DNA of 64,000 nucleotides from Sphingomonas endolithica (GCF_025231525.1 NZ_CP103057.1:3978501-4042500), one strand, 5' to 3'. Shown: positions 43,111-52,154, counted from the stretch's first letter. The notes: generated from the sequence alone by a model not told the origin. Made by a program: numbers and translations.

Positions 43111-44823
43111 ATGATGATGACCAAGGCATTGGGCAGGCTTCGCAAGTCTCCGGCGGTACCGCTGGCGGAAGAGCCTTCCGCTGTGCCGAGCTTGGGGTTG
43201 GCCACGGCGGCAATAAATCTGTTGCCGATACCCGCGGCGCTCGTCGTCCAGCGCGGCGACCGCTTCGATCTCGCTGCCTGCAATACTGCCTTCCAGCATG
43301 CGGGGCTCGGCACGGCCGATGGCGCCGCACCGTTGCTCGAACTTCTCGGCGGGCGCGTCGAGGCTTTCCTGCACGGCGATCTGCTGCACGATGAATTCGG
43401 CTGGCAGTTCGGCGATTCGATCGATTGTCGGCATTACCGCGTCACACTAGCGCGGCTGGAGCGCAGCCAGCTGCAGCGCTGCCTGATCACCTTGCTCGAT
43501 CACACCTCCGAACTGCGCACCGAAGACAATATGCGCCGCGAGATGATGACGGACAGCCTCACCGGCCTGCCTAATCGCGCCGGCTTTTCCGATCGGCTGG
43601 AGGCAAAGCTCGTCGATCCGGCACAGCGCGCGCGGTATGCGGTGATGGTGATCGACCTCGACCGCTTCAGCCGGGTCAACGCCTGCCTCGGCTCAATGGC
43701 GGGCGATGAATTGCTGATCACCGTCGCGCGTCGCTTGAAGAGCGCGTTGCGCGCGCAGGACGTGCTGGCACGTACCGGCGGTGATGAATTCGGTATCCTG
43801 CTGACGCTGGAGGACGGTCCGGGGGATGCTAGGCATGTCGCCGATCGCATCGTGGCAGCACTCAGCACGCCGTTTCGCCTGTCCGACTTCGAGATCACCA
43901 TGTCGGTCTCGATCGGCATCGCCTTCGGCGCGGAGGAACTCGCCGATGCCGGGGAGTTGATCCGCCACGCCCAATTCACCGTCAAGCGCTCGAAGGTCAG
44001 CGGCAAGGCCGAATCGTATCAGCCACAGGCGTTCGATATCGCGCGCGAACAGTTCGGCATCGAAACCGCGCTGCGCCGGGCGGTGGAGAACGGGTTGATG
44101 CGGCTCGCCTACCAACCGATCTGCGATCTGGCGACGGGCAAGATCGTCTCCTTCGAGGCGCTGGCGCGCTGGACCGACGAGGAAGGGCGCGACCATTCGC
44201 CATGCGACTTCATCCCCGTCGCCGAGGAATCGGGGTTGATCGTGCCGCTCGGTCGCTGGGCGATCGACAAGGCGGCGGAGACGCTGGCCGATTGGGACCG
44301 AAGATCGGGTGGGGACTGCGGCGCAAAGCTGGCGGTCAATCTCTCCGCCATCCAGCTACAGCGCGATCGCATTGCGCCGATCGTCGAACGCGCGTTGGCC
44401 ACGCACGGTCTGGAGGGGCGGCGTTTCACGCTCGAGCTGACCGAAAGCGCGCTGGTCATCGATCCCGACCGAACGGCGGACATCATGCGTGCCCTGAAGG
44501 CGCTCGGCGCGACGATTGCCATGGACGATTTCGGCACCGGTTACTCCAACCTGGCCTATCTGCAGCGCCTGCCGATCGACGTGCTGAAGATCGACCGGAG
44601 CTTTATCACCGGCATGCTCGCCGACCGCGACAAGATTGCCATCGTCCGCGCCATCCTCAGCCTCGCCCAGGCGCTGGGCATGGGAACCACCGCCGAGGGC
44701 ATCGAATCGAACGAACTGGCCCAGACATTGGCGGCACTCGGCTGCACCTATGGCCAAGGCTATGTCTATGCCCGTCCCCTGGAAGCAATCGACGCCTACG
44801 CGTTCCTGCTCGAACGGAGCTGA
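43111..44823 (+). CDS. Bifunctional GGDEF-EAL cyclic-di-GMP protein
   Basis: 570-residue cytoplasmic signalling protein. The N-terminal 135 residues form a PAS-like sensory region, followed by a diguanylate cyclase domain with intact GGDEF (223-227) and an inhibitory RxxD site (R214-D217) exactly five residues before it. The EAL domain has FEALARW, NLSAIQ, ELTESAL, MDDFGTGYSN, LKIDRSF and AEGIES, so phosphodiesterase residues are also intact. Three ATG codons in a row (43111, 43114, 43117) leave the exact start open. Its last 28 bases overlap the convergent cca gene. Confidence 0.93.
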   Translation: MMMTKALGRLRKSPAVPLAEEPSAVPSLGLATAAINLLPIPAALVVQRGDRFDLAACNTAFQHAGLGTADGAAPLLELLGGRVEAFLHGDLLHDEFGWQFGDSIDCRHYRVTLARLERSQLQRCLITLLDHTSELRTEDNMRREMMTDSLTGLPNRAGFSDRLEAKLVDPAQRARYAVMVIDLDRFSRVNACLGSMAGDELLITVARRLKSALRAQDVLARTGGDEFGILLTLEDGPGDARHVADRIVAALSTPFRLSDFEITMSVSIGIAFGAEELADAGELIRHAQFTVKRSKVSGKAESYQPQAFDIAREQFGIETALRRAVENGLMRLAYQPICDLATGKIVSFEALARWTDEEGRDHSPCDFIPVAEESGLIVPLGRWAIDKAAETLADWDRRSGGDCGAKLAVNLSAIQLQRDRIAPIVERALATHGLEGRRFTLELTESALVIDPDRTADIMRALKALGATIAMDDFGTGYSNLAYLQRLPIDVLKIDRSFITGMLADRDKIAIVRAILSLAQALGMGTTAEGIESNELAQTLAALGCTYGQGYVYARPLEAIDAYAFLLERS

Positions 44824-46004
44824 TCGACCGCAGCATCGGCGAGTTGCTCGACTCGGCCAGCTTGCGGGAAGCCCTCCGCGATCCAGGCTTCCTCGACCTG
44901 CTTCAGCAACCTTGCGACGTCCGGGCCCTTGTCGATCCCGCGCGTGACGAATGCGCCACCGCTCAGGGGAAGCGTGGGCGCGTGGAATGCCGCTGCGCGG
45001 ACGACCTCTTCGATCGGGCGATCGGACAGCAGCAGCCGATCCACCGCGAGCGCCGTGCCGATACGATAAGCCAGAATCTCCGGCCCACGCAGATCGATAT
45101 TCTCGCCCGAACTGACCATCCGCCGCCGCTCCGCCTTGGACAGCTTGAGTCGGGCGCCGACATGCTCCAGCACCGCGGGGTCCTTGGGGATCAAGGAGCA
45201 AAGCCGCCGCAATGCATCGGGCGACACCGCGGCCGCTGCCTCCCGCTCGGCTAGCGCCGCCAACCGCCTCGCGGCGTCGTCGCCGATCTCTGGCAACACC
45301 GGTCGGAAGATGCCGCGCTCGACCATCAATGCTATGACACGCGGAGCATGCCGCGCCACGACCAGCTTCAATACCTCCGTCGCAATCCGCTCGCGCGATA
45401 GCGCCATCAGGTCGTTGGCGCGCACTGTACACGCCGCGAGCGCTTCTTGATCGGGCGTATCGCCGAATCGGGCGTGGAATCTGAAATAGCGCAAGATTCG
45501 CAGGTGGTCCTCGCCGATGCGCTGCAGCGGATCGCCGATGAAGCGCACCCGACCGGCTGCGAGATCGCCCAGACCGCCGAAATAGTCGATCACTTCGCCG
45601 GAGAGCGGATCGGCGTACAGAGCGTTCATGGTGAAATCGCGGCGCGCCGCGTCTTCTCTCCAGTCATCGGTGAAGGCGACTACGGCGTGCCGGCCATCGG
45701 TTGCAACGTCGCGCCTGAGCGTCGTCACCTCGACTGGACCCGAGGGAAGCACGGCAGTGATCGTGCCATGCGCGATTCCGGTTGGCACTGCCTTGATCCC
45801 GGCGCGTCCGAGCAGGTGCAGCACGTCTTCGGGATGATGCCGTGTCGCGAGATCGATATCGGCGGCGTCGATGCCGATCAGCGTGTCGCGCACGATCCCG
45901 CCGACCAGCCGCACTTGCCCGGAGTCCGCGCCCAAGGCGTCGATCAGTGCCGACAGACCCTCGCGCTGCAGGAACGGCGCATCACGCGCAATCACGCCGT
46001 CCAT
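44796..46004 (-). CDS. cca: CCA tRNA nucleotidyltransferase / poly(A) polymerase family protein
   Basis: 402-residue class II nucleotidyltransferase that adds or repairs the CCA end of tRNA. Head-domain motifs are RLVGGIVRDTLIG, DIDLATRH (catalytic D-x-D), REDAARRDFTMNALY and RIGEDHLRILRYFRF. The start 46004 (MDGVIARDAPFLQ) overlaps the NUDIX gene by 13 bases, as expected for a coupled operon; upstream sequence in the same frame belongs to the NUDIX overlap. Both tRNAs in this window already encode CCA, so it would act mainly in repair. Confidence 0.92.
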   Translation of the reverse strand: MDGVIARDAPFLQREGLSALIDALGADSGQVRLVGGIVRDTLIGIDAADIDLATRHHPEDVLHLLGRAGIKAVPTGIAHGTITAVLPSGPVEVTTLRRDVATDGRHAVVAFTDDWREDAARRDFTMNALYADPLSGEVIDYFGGLGDLAAGRVRFIGDPLQRIGEDHLRILRYFRFHARFGDTPDQEALAACTVRANDLMALSRERIATEVLKLVVARHAPRVIALMVERGIFRPVLPEIGDDAARRLAALAEREAAAAVSPDALRRLCSLIPKDPAVLEHVGARLKLSKAERRRMVSSGENIDLRGPEILAYRIGTALAVDRLLLSDRPIEEVVRAAAFHAPTLPLSGGAFVTRGIDKGPDVARLLKQVEEAWIAEGFPQAGRVEQLADAAVDQLRSSRNA

Positions 46005-46591
46005 TGCAGCCGCCGCGACAGGTTGACGATGATGGCCGCCGTCGCGCCCCAAATCCGCCGACCATCCCACATGATCTCGTAGAAATGCCGCGTGCGTCCG
46101 CGCCATTCGGCGCTTGCGGCCAAGTGATTCGAGTTTTCGAGCACGAACGCGAGCGGTACTTCGAACACATCGGCCACTTCCGCCGGATTGGGGGCGAGCA
46201 CCAGATCGGGCGGCACGACGCCGAGCACCGGCGTGACATCGAACCCGGTGACAGTACGGTACCGATCGGCAATGCCGACGACGTCCACCGTGTGCGGGGG
46301 CAGGCCGATTTCCTCATGCGCCTCGCGCAAGGCAGCGGCAGTCGGGCTGACATCGCTCGCGTCAATTCGACCGCCGGGAAAGGCGATCTGCCCCGGATGT
46401 TTGCTGAGCGTTGCGGTCCGCACCGTCAGCAGGACGCCGGGCTCCGCGCGATCGGTTACGGCGATCAACACCGCGGCAGGCGAGGCGGGTACGCCCGCGA
46501 CCTCTTCGTCCTGCACATCACCGGTCAGCAAGGCCAGTTCGCCGTCCTGCCCAGCCGCCAGCGCTTGCCGCAGCCTTTCCGCCAGGCTCAT
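45992..46591 (-). CDS. NUDIX hydrolase, probable CoA pyrophosphatase
   Basis: 199-residue hydrolase. The NUDIX box is complete (GGRIDASD then TAAALREAHEEIGL), preceded by TLSKHPGQIAFPGG, which is typical of the YeaB/NudL CoA-diphosphatase subgroup. It may trim oxidised CoA or other nucleoside diphosphate derivatives. Start 46591 (MSLAERLRQAL) overlaps the upstream DUF1285 stop by 4 bases, giving the tight order DUF1285, NUDIX, cca. Confidence 0.9.
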   Translation of the reverse strand: MSLAERLRQALAAGQDGELALLTGDVQDEEVAGVPASPAAVLIAVTDRAEPGVLLTVRTATLSKHPGQIAFPGGRIDASDVSPTAAALREAHEEIGLPPHTVDVVGIADRYRTVTGFDVTPVLGVVPPDLVLAPNPAEVADVFEVPLAFVLENSNHLAASAEWRGRTRHFYEIMWDGRRIWGATAAIIVNLSRRLQWTA

Positions 46592-47154
46592 GCAATGGGC
46601 TCGAGCGGGAAGAAGGCGCCGCCGCTCCATACCCCCGGCGGCTGATCGTCGCCGGCGAGCGCCATGGTCGCCAGATCGTAATAGATCGAGCGCGCGACCA
46701 GCGCCTCCAGCCCGCCACGGACATGCAGATAGGGCCGTGGCCCGTCTGTGCCCTCTTCGAAGCGCAGCGCGTGTTCGGGGCCCGCGGTCACCAGCTCACC
46801 GGTATTGAGACGAAAGGCGAGGTTCGTCTGGGCGCCGACACCCTCCGCCTTCATCTCGACGGCGACGAACGGCGCTTCTTCGACCTCGATGTCGAGCTTC
46901 TCGATCGGCGTGACCAGCACGTGTTTGCCATCCGGCTCGCGTCGCAGGATGGTGGAGAACAGCTGGACCATCGCCGGGCGCGTTATCGGCGATCCGTGAT
47001 GATACCAGGTGCCATCACGGGCGATGCGCATCTCGCTGTCGCCACAATGGGTGGGGCTCCATCGGTCGACCGGCGGCAGGCGTTGTTCCTCCGCCAGCCG
47101 AGCGATATCGGCGAGCGAGAGCGTGGCGAGATCGGGTAACGGCGGCATGGGCAT
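46588..47154 (-). CDS. DUF1285 domain protein
   Basis: 188-residue cytoplasmic protein of unknown function, matching DUF1285 by the blocks WSPTHCGDSEMRIARDGTWY-HHGSPI, MVQLFSTILRREPDGKHVLV and the closing Tyr/Asp-rich strand region. In alphaproteobacteria it is commonly beside the NUDIX and cca genes, as here. Start chosen at 47154 (MPMPPLPDLATL); ATG 47148 is also possible and neither has a clear RBS. Confidence 0.85.
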   Translation of the reverse strand: MPMPPLPDLATLSLADIARLAEEQRLPPVDRWSPTHCGDSEMRIARDGTWYHHGSPITRPAMVQLFSTILRREPDGKHVLVTPIEKLDIEVEEAPFVAVEMKAEGVGAQTNLAFRLNTGELVTAGPEHALRFEEGTDGPRPYLHVRGGLEALVARSIYYDLATMALAGDDQPPGVWSGGAFFPLEPIA

Positions 47155-47194
47155 GAGGGTCGCGGTAGGCCCGGCTTGCTCCTGCGGCAAGCAG

Positions 47195-47704
47195 TCAGGT
47201 GGTCGTGCGCCTCGGGCCGAGCATGCCCGGCCCGCGTGGCACCATGTCGCCGCGCGCCAGCAGGCGATGCCGTTCGACGGGGCCCGGTGTCCGCCACCCG
47301 GCGGTGCTCTCGGCCGAAAATCCGAAGAAGCGGCCATAATATTCGGGATCACCGATGAGCATTAACGCGATCGGCTCCGCGGCCGATTGCGCCGCTTCCA
47401 GCGCACGGGCGGTCAGCATACGGCCGAGCCCGTCGCGCTGCCGCGATGGATCGACTGCAACTGGTCCTAGCATCAGCAGCGGCACTTCCCGGCCATCGTC
47501 GGATCGCAACTCGATCGGCCAACATTGGATCGTGCCGATCAGCGTGTCGCCATCGACAGCGGCGAAGCTTAGATCGGGCGACGCGGCCATCCCGGCGCGA
47601 ATTTGATAGGCCGTGCGGAGATGACGATCCTGCCCGAAGGCGTCGTCGAGCAATCGCTCGATCCGCTCCTCGGCAATCTCCGCAATCGGCACCAGCGTCA
47701 CCAT
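47195..47704 (-). CDS. GNAT family N-acetyltransferase
   Basis: 169-residue acetyltransferase of the YhbS type (LGPVAVDPSRQRDGLGRML, then ALEAAQSAAEPIALMLIGDP, then YYGRFFGFSAE). The RQRDGLG segment is the acetyl-CoA pyrophosphate loop. The substrate is unknown. It precedes the DUF1285-NUDIX-cca group by 40 bases and may head that operon. Confidence 0.88.
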   Translation of the reverse strand: MVTLVPIAEIAEERIERLLDDAFGQDRHLRTAYQIRAGMAASPDLSFAAVDGDTLIGTIQCWPIELRSDDGREVPLLMLGPVAVDPSRQRDGLGRMLTARALEAAQSAAEPIALMLIGDPEYYGRFFGFSAESTAGWRTPGPVERHRLLARGDMVPRGPGMLGPRRTTT

Positions 47705-47840
47705 CAAGGCGTCTCCAGGAAAGCGCCGGGCGCATAGCCTCCGGGTGCGCAAAGGCAAGCGGAATGCATGTCCGCCTTTCCCATCGGCGTGCTTCTGCTA
47801 TGGCGCGGCCTATCACCGACACCCAAGGAAAGGTCGCCGT

Positions 47841-48212
47841 TTGGATGATCGTCTAACCCTCGAAGTGCACGATCTCGAAGTAAATGTGCTGACCGGCATC
47901 TATTCGGAAGAGACGCATCTGCCGCAGCCGCTCAGGATCTCGATGACCGTCGACTTGGAGTGCCGTGCGCACTTTGCGCCAGAAACGCCACTTAGCGCCT
48001 CCAAGAACTATCTCGACCTGAAGCATGCCGCGACCACCGCGCTGCCGGAGGGGCAGCACTTCACGCTGATCGAAGGCGTGGCCGATCATATCATCGAGAC
48101 GCTGTTTCTGCAGGATGCGCGTGTTAGCCGCGCCGAGGTCAAGATCGTCAAGCTGGCGATTGCGGAGGCGGGCGAATCAATCGGCATCACGTTGACGCGC
48201 CATCGCCGGTGA
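47841..48212 (+). CDS. folB: Dihydroneopterin aldolase family protein
   Basis: 123-residue FolB-type enzyme of folate synthesis that splits dihydroneopterin. The family opening (LTLEVHDLEVNVLTGIYSEE) and the C-terminal IVKLAIAEAGESIGITLTR fit well. The best start is TTG 47841, because AAGGAAAGG lies at the right distance upstream and the conserved region begins directly after it; an ATG start in this frame would require about 30 unconserved residues. Its stop overlaps the start of the next gene (GTGA). Confidence 0.82.
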   Translation: MDDRLTLEVHDLEVNVLTGIYSEETHLPQPLRISMTVDLECRAHFAPETPLSASKNYLDLKHAATTALPEGQHFTLIEGVADHIIETLFLQDARVSRAEVKIVKLAIAEAGESIGITLTRHRR

Positions 48213-48544
48213 TCGAGGCCGCTATCCTGACCGCCGTCGATAATGCCCTCAAGGAGGAGCCGGCCACGTTGCTTTGTAGTGACCTGGCATTGCCCGATCT
48301 GATTGCCGGCATCAGAGCGGCGACGACTGAATTTGTCTTGCTGCTCGTTCTGCCGACGACGCCCGAGCTCGACCGGGCGATGCTCTTGGCGGCGATCGCG
48401 CCGCTGGCGGCGGAACGCGCGCCTGGGCACCGCATCTGCGCGCTGGACATCAAGGCGGGGGCTACCGTCGCTAATATCGTGGCGACCGCGCAATTTCTGG
48501 CGCGCGCCGGATCCACCACCGGGCAGGTGATCGCAGTTTCCTAA
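48209..48544 (+). CDS. Small protein resembling the C-terminal tail of a short-chain dehydrogenase
   Basis: 111-residue protein starting at GTG 48209, which overlaps the folB stop. The ending, ANIVATAQFLARAGSTTGQVIAVS, looks like the last helix and strand of short-chain dehydrogenases such as pteridine reductase, but the nucleotide-binding and catalytic YxxxK regions are absent. A pteridine reductase-like gene beside folB is common in related bacteria, so this may be a shrunken descendant or a structural relic. Its frame is intact, coupled to folB, and ends directly against the convergent next gene. Confidence 0.65.
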   Translation: MIEAAILTAVDNALKEEPATLLCSDLALPDLIAGIRAATTEFVLLLVLPTTPELDRAMLLAAIAPLAAERAPGHRICALDIKAGATVANIVATAQFLARAGSTTGQVIAVS

Positions 48545-49372
48545 TCAGCGCCCTCGGTCGCACGTCCCGAGCGACTCGATGACGAAGCGGTAATCCTCGG
48601 CGGCGATGGTGCCCTCGCCGGTCGAAGTGTCGCCTGGAAAAGCGCCCGGCAGCGAGCAGGCCAGACGGTACCACAACAATGTGTCGCGTTCGGGCGGTCC
48701 GGAGGTCTGATCCACGACATCGCTGAGCGAAACCGACCAGCGCCGTTCCTGGCCGGGCCGTCGGACGATGCTCAGCGATACTGGCCTGGCATCCTTGGTG
48801 GCGAGGAAGACCTGCGTCTCGCCTTCTCCGGGCAACGATCCGGCCACATGGAAGGCATTGCCGACGCCGGTAATTTCCGGCGGGGGCGCTGCGGCAAGCG
48901 TTTCTGTGGCGATGCGGCGGGTGAGTTCGTCCGCACTCGGCGTCCATCCCCGTTGCGCATCCGGGCGGATCAACTGGATTTGCGCTGCGCTCCCCGCCAC
49001 GGGGCGGGCAAACAGTAGCACCCGTGCTTTTTTGAGATTCGGCAGCCGGCCGTGCGCGTCCGCCGTGACGTCCAGAACATAGCCGATCCGGGGCGGCAGC
49101 GGCTGCGTGCCACGGATTAGTGCCGCGACATCGGCCTCTACATAAAGCCTGGCATGTCCTGGTGCGACGTCCAACGCGTCGGCACCCTTGATTCGGGTCA
49201 GACTGCGTATCGTGGCATCGACGATCACCGGGGCGGCGAGCACGAGATCGGCATAATCGGCATAAAAGACGGCGGGTGCGGCAGCGACGGGCGGTGCCGC
49301 CGACTGCGCAGAGGCAGGGTTGGGGAGGGCGATCAACGCCGTCAGCAGCAGTGTTTTGAGAGGGCGTGGCAT
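48545..49372 (-). CDS. Secreted protein of unknown function
   Basis: 275-residue exported protein with a clear signal peptide (MPRPLKTLLLTALIALPNPA, cleavage after SAQS). The mature region alternates short beta strands and contains two cysteines (YRLACSLPGAF and ESLGTCDRGR) that may pair. I do not recognise a domain; similar secreted proteins seem restricted to sphingomonads, which is my impression rather than a search result. It is convergent with the SDR-tail gene with no gap. Confidence 0.7.
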   Translation of the reverse strand: MPRPLKTLLLTALIALPNPASAQSAAPPVAAAPAVFYADYADLVLAAPVIVDATIRSLTRIKGADALDVAPGHARLYVEADVAALIRGTQPLPPRIGYVLDVTADAHGRLPNLKKARVLLFARPVAGSAAQIQLIRPDAQRGWTPSADELTRRIATETLAAAPPPEITGVGNAFHVAGSLPGEGETQVFLATKDARPVSLSIVRRPGQERRWSVSLSDVVDQTSGPPERDTLLWYRLACSLPGAFPGDTSTGEGTIAAEDYRFVIESLGTCDRGR

Positions 49373-49584
49373 GCCGATGGCGTTATCCCAGCGCACCTTA
49401 ATGATACAGAAATAAATCTGCAGCGTTGCGCTTGTACGTTTGTTGCGTCCGACAAAGCGTTTGCGTCGTAGTTTACGTCACGATAGAGGTTCGGCTCTGT
49501 CTGAGGATACACTAACCCATGGCAGGCGGAAGCCCGGCGATGACCGGGGCCAAATTGGCCGTGATTGAGGAGTGTCGTTTCTGA

Positions 49585-50259
49585 ATGGCCTATGCTGACC
49601 AAAAGATGAGCGGTAGCAAGGTGGTCGCGATCGTTATCGTCGCGCTCATCCATGCCGTTATAGGATACGCTTTCGTAACTGGCCTCGCGTACAAGTACGT
49701 GAAGAAGGCTGCGGAAAAGTTAAACACGTTCGACGTCGAGGAGCCACCACCCCCGCCGCCGGATGAGCCGCCACCCCCGCCACCAGACACGCCGTTGCAG
49801 CCGCCGCCGGTTGTTTCGCCGCCGCCGATCGTGCGCAATCCGAATCCGCCTCCGGTCGTGATTCAGACGGTGCAAACTCCGCCGCCGTCGATTCAATATA
49901 CGCCGATCGCTGCACCGCCGGCGCCACCCGCCCCACCCGCACCGCCGGCACCGCCGCGCGTTTCGCAGGCGGCTGGGCTCAAGGGTAACGTTGCTGGGTA
50001 CTTTGGCCCCGATGCTTATCCGCCAGCAGCCATCCGCGCGGAAGCGCAGGGTCGCGTTGTTGCCCGGCTCAGCGTTGGTCCCGATGGTCGCGTGACCGAC
50101 TGTTCGATCACGACGTCGAGCGGCAATAGCGATCTGGATTCGACCACGTGTCGTATTGCTAAGAGCAGGGTCCGCTATACGCCTGCTCGTGACTCGAACG
50201 GCCAGAACATCGCGACGACTACCAGCCTGCCCGTGCGGTGGGTGTTGCCGTCCGACTAA
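49585..50259 (+). CDS. tonB: Energy transducer TonB
   Basis: 224-residue TonB that links the inner-membrane ExbB/ExbD motor to outer-membrane receptors. One N-terminal helix (about 13-33, VVAIVIVALIHAVIGYAF, carrying the conserved His), a long proline-rich periplasmic spacer (about 52-125, with EEPPPPPPDEPPPPPP and PAPPAPPAPPAPP) and the C-terminal receptor-binding domain (YPPAAIRAEAQGRVVARLSV-GPDGRV). First gene of tonB-exbB-exbD-exbD, with GAGGAG ribosome-binding site. Confidence 0.95.
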   Translation: MAYADQKMSGSKVVAIVIVALIHAVIGYAFVTGLAYKYVKKAAEKLNTFDVEEPPPPPPDEPPPPPPDTPLQPPPVVSPPPIVRNPNPPPVVIQTVQTPPPSIQYTPIAAPPAPPAPPAPPAPPRVSQAAGLKGNVAGYFGPDAYPPAAIRAEAQGRVVARLSVGPDGRVTDCSITTSSGNSDLDSTTCRIAKSRVRYTPARDSNGQNIATTTSLPVRWVLPSD

Positions 50260-50326
50260 GATCAGAGACGGGGGCCCGGGCTCGGGTCCCCGCAAAATTC
50301 ATGCTATTCTAGAGGGACTAACCGCA

Positions 50327-51121
50327 ATGATGACCACCATTCTCGCCGCAGGTGCGGCACCCGCCGGCGCCGGCGCAAACCCGTACGGTTTCTGGGAAGC
50401 ACTGCAGCAGGGCGGTGTGATCGCCTGGACCGTGTTCTGCATCCTGGCGTTCATGTCGATCGTGTCGTTCTACATCATGTTCACCAAGCTGTTCGAGCAG
50501 CAGAAGGTGATGAACCAGGCCAAGCGTGTGCGTCAGGGCTTCTGGTCGTCGAACAGCCTGCGCGAAGGCGCTGCCAAGCTCGACAAGAACTCGGCCTATC
50601 GTCAGATCGTCGACGACGGCCTGGCTGCGCAGGAGCAGCACACCCAGCTGACCGATCCGGTCGAGGCACATGACTGGCTGCACGGTTCGCTGGCGCGTTC
50701 GGAAGCTGCGATCAACTCGAAGCTGGGTGGCGGTCTCGCCTTCCTCGCGACGGTGGGTTCGGTTGCACCGTTCATCGGCCTGTTCGGTACGGTTATCGGC
50801 ATCTACCGCGCACTGATCAAGATCGGTGCGGCTGGTCAGGCATCGATCGACGCCGTTGCCGGCCCGGTTGGTGAAGCACTGATCATGACTGCACTTGGTC
50901 TTGCCGTGGCCGTTCCGGCCGTGCTTGCCTACAACTGGCTGCAGCGCCGCAACAAGTCGATCGCAGAAGACCTCGCTGCCTTCTCGAACGACGTGCTCGG
51001 CTTCCTCGCATCGGGCGGCGCTGTTCGTCCCGTCTCGCGGACCACTTCTGCACCGGTGACCGGTGCGAAGCCGGGTGCCACGACCGCTGTCGGTCAGACC
51101 GGTACCGCGCCGCGCGCATAA
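50327..51121 (+). CDS. exbB: MotA/TolQ/ExbB proton channel protein ExbB
   Basis: 264-residue inner-membrane proton channel subunit. Three helices are visible; the first is in GGVIAWTVFCILAFMSIVSF, and the family core is TVGSVAPFIGLFGTVIGIYR followed by VGEALIMTALGLAVAVPAVL. A cytoplasmic loop spans about 60-135. The C-terminal tail is Ala/Thr/Gly-rich. RBS AGAGGG precedes the double ATG; the frame is open further upstream into tonB but that is not coding for this protein. Confidence 0.95.
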   Translation: MMTTILAAGAAPAGAGANPYGFWEALQQGGVIAWTVFCILAFMSIVSFYIMFTKLFEQQKVMNQAKRVRQGFWSSNSLREGAAKLDKNSAYRQIVDDGLAAQEQHTQLTDPVEAHDWLHGSLARSEAAINSKLGGGLAFLATVGSVAPFIGLFGTVIGIYRALIKIGAAGQASIDAVAGPVGEALIMTALGLAVAVPAVLAYNWLQRRNKSIAEDLAAFSNDVLGFLASGGAVRPVSRTTSAPVTGAKPGATTAVGQTGTAPRA

Positions 51122-51215
51122 ACTGACGGATGGGCCGCGGGCGACGCTCGCGGTTCTTCCTTCGCCGCCGGATACGAATCCTGCGGCGCGACTGAATGGA
51201 TAGGGATAGCCCTCA

Positions 51216-51695
51216 ATGGCAATTAGTAGTGGCGGCAATACCGACAAGCCGATGTCCGACATCAACACGACGCCGTTGGTCGACGTGATGCTCGTGCTGC
51301 TGATCATCTTCCTGATCGCGGTTCCGGTCGCAATCCAGGCGGTCAAGGTCAAGCTGCCATCGGTCACCTTCGATCCCACGACCACCAAGCCGGAGAACGT
51401 CTCGCTGTCGATCACGACGGCCGGAGACGGCACCTGCGCGGTGTACTGGAACATGACGCGCGTCACCCACCAGGAATTGCTGGACCGCGCAGTCGAAAAG
51501 CTCAAGGTCGAGATCGAGCGTCAGGGCGGCGTAGGCAACCCGGCGCTGGAACTGCCGGAAGCGCATATTCGCGGGGACATCAACACCCCGTATCAGTGCA
51601 TCGGTGGCGCGATCTACACGATGCAGATGGCGGGTTTCGCGAAGGTCGGATTCATCTCCGAGCCACCTCCCGGTGGCGGCACGGCGCGTCTTTGA
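51216..51695 (+). CDS. exbD: ExbD/TolR family biopolymer transport protein (first copy)
   Basis: 159-residue protein with a cytoplasmic start (KPMSDINTTPLVDVMLVLLI; the Asp in LVDVM is the conserved proton-carrying residue), one helix and a periplasmic domain. It carries two cysteines (GTCAVYW and YQCIGG) absent from the second copy, and a longer periplasmic loop. Having two ExbD proteins after ExbB is seen in Xanthomonas and sphingomonads. Confidence 0.93.
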   Translation: MAISSGGNTDKPMSDINTTPLVDVMLVLLIIFLIAVPVAIQAVKVKLPSVTFDPTTTKPENVSLSITTAGDGTCAVYWNMTRVTHQELLDRAVEKLKVEIERQGGVGNPALELPEAHIRGDINTPYQCIGGAIYTMQMAGFAKVGFISEPPPGGGTARL

Positions 51696-51725
51696 TCTAC
51701 CCGCAAGACTCAGGAGTAACATAAT

Positions 51726-52154
51726 ATGGCAATGAGCGGCGGTTCCGACGACGGCGAACCGATGATGGAAATGAACATGACGCCGTTGATCGACGTCCTG
51801 CTCGTGCTCCTCATCATGTTCATCATCACGATCCCGATTCAGACGCATGCGGTGAAGGTCGACCTTCCGGTCAATGATCCGAATGCGAAGCAGCAGGCCG
51901 TCGATCCCCAGAAGAACAAGGTCACCATCGATCCGACAGGTACCGTTTCCTGGAATGGTTCGCCGGTCGACACGGTAACGCTCCAGCAGTATCTGGAGCA
52001 GACGACGCAGATCAATCCGGAGCCGGAATTGCACTTCCAGCCGAACCCGCAGGCGCGTTACGCCAAGGTGGACGAGGTACTGGCAGTCATCAAACGGTCC
52101 GGGGTCGCCAAGCTTGGCTTCATCGGCAACGAGCAGTATCGTAACGACTTCTGA
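51726..52154 (+). CDS. exbD: ExbD/TolR family biopolymer transport protein (second copy)
   Basis: 142-residue paralogue of the preceding gene with the same N-terminal pattern (EPMMEMNMTPLIDVLLVLLI with the conserved Asp). Its periplasmic part is charged and Gln-rich and lacks cysteines. Last gene of the tonB cluster, followed by a strong terminator. In Xanthomonas the second ExbD is needed only under some iron conditions; the same here would be inference. Confidence 0.93.
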   Translation: MAMSGGSDDGEPMMEMNMTPLIDVLLVLLIMFIITIPIQTHAVKVDLPVNDPNAKQQAVDPQKNKVTIDPTGTVSWNGSPVDTVTLQQYLEQTTQINPEPELHFQPNPQARYAKVDEVLAVIKRSGVAKLGFIGNEQYRNDF

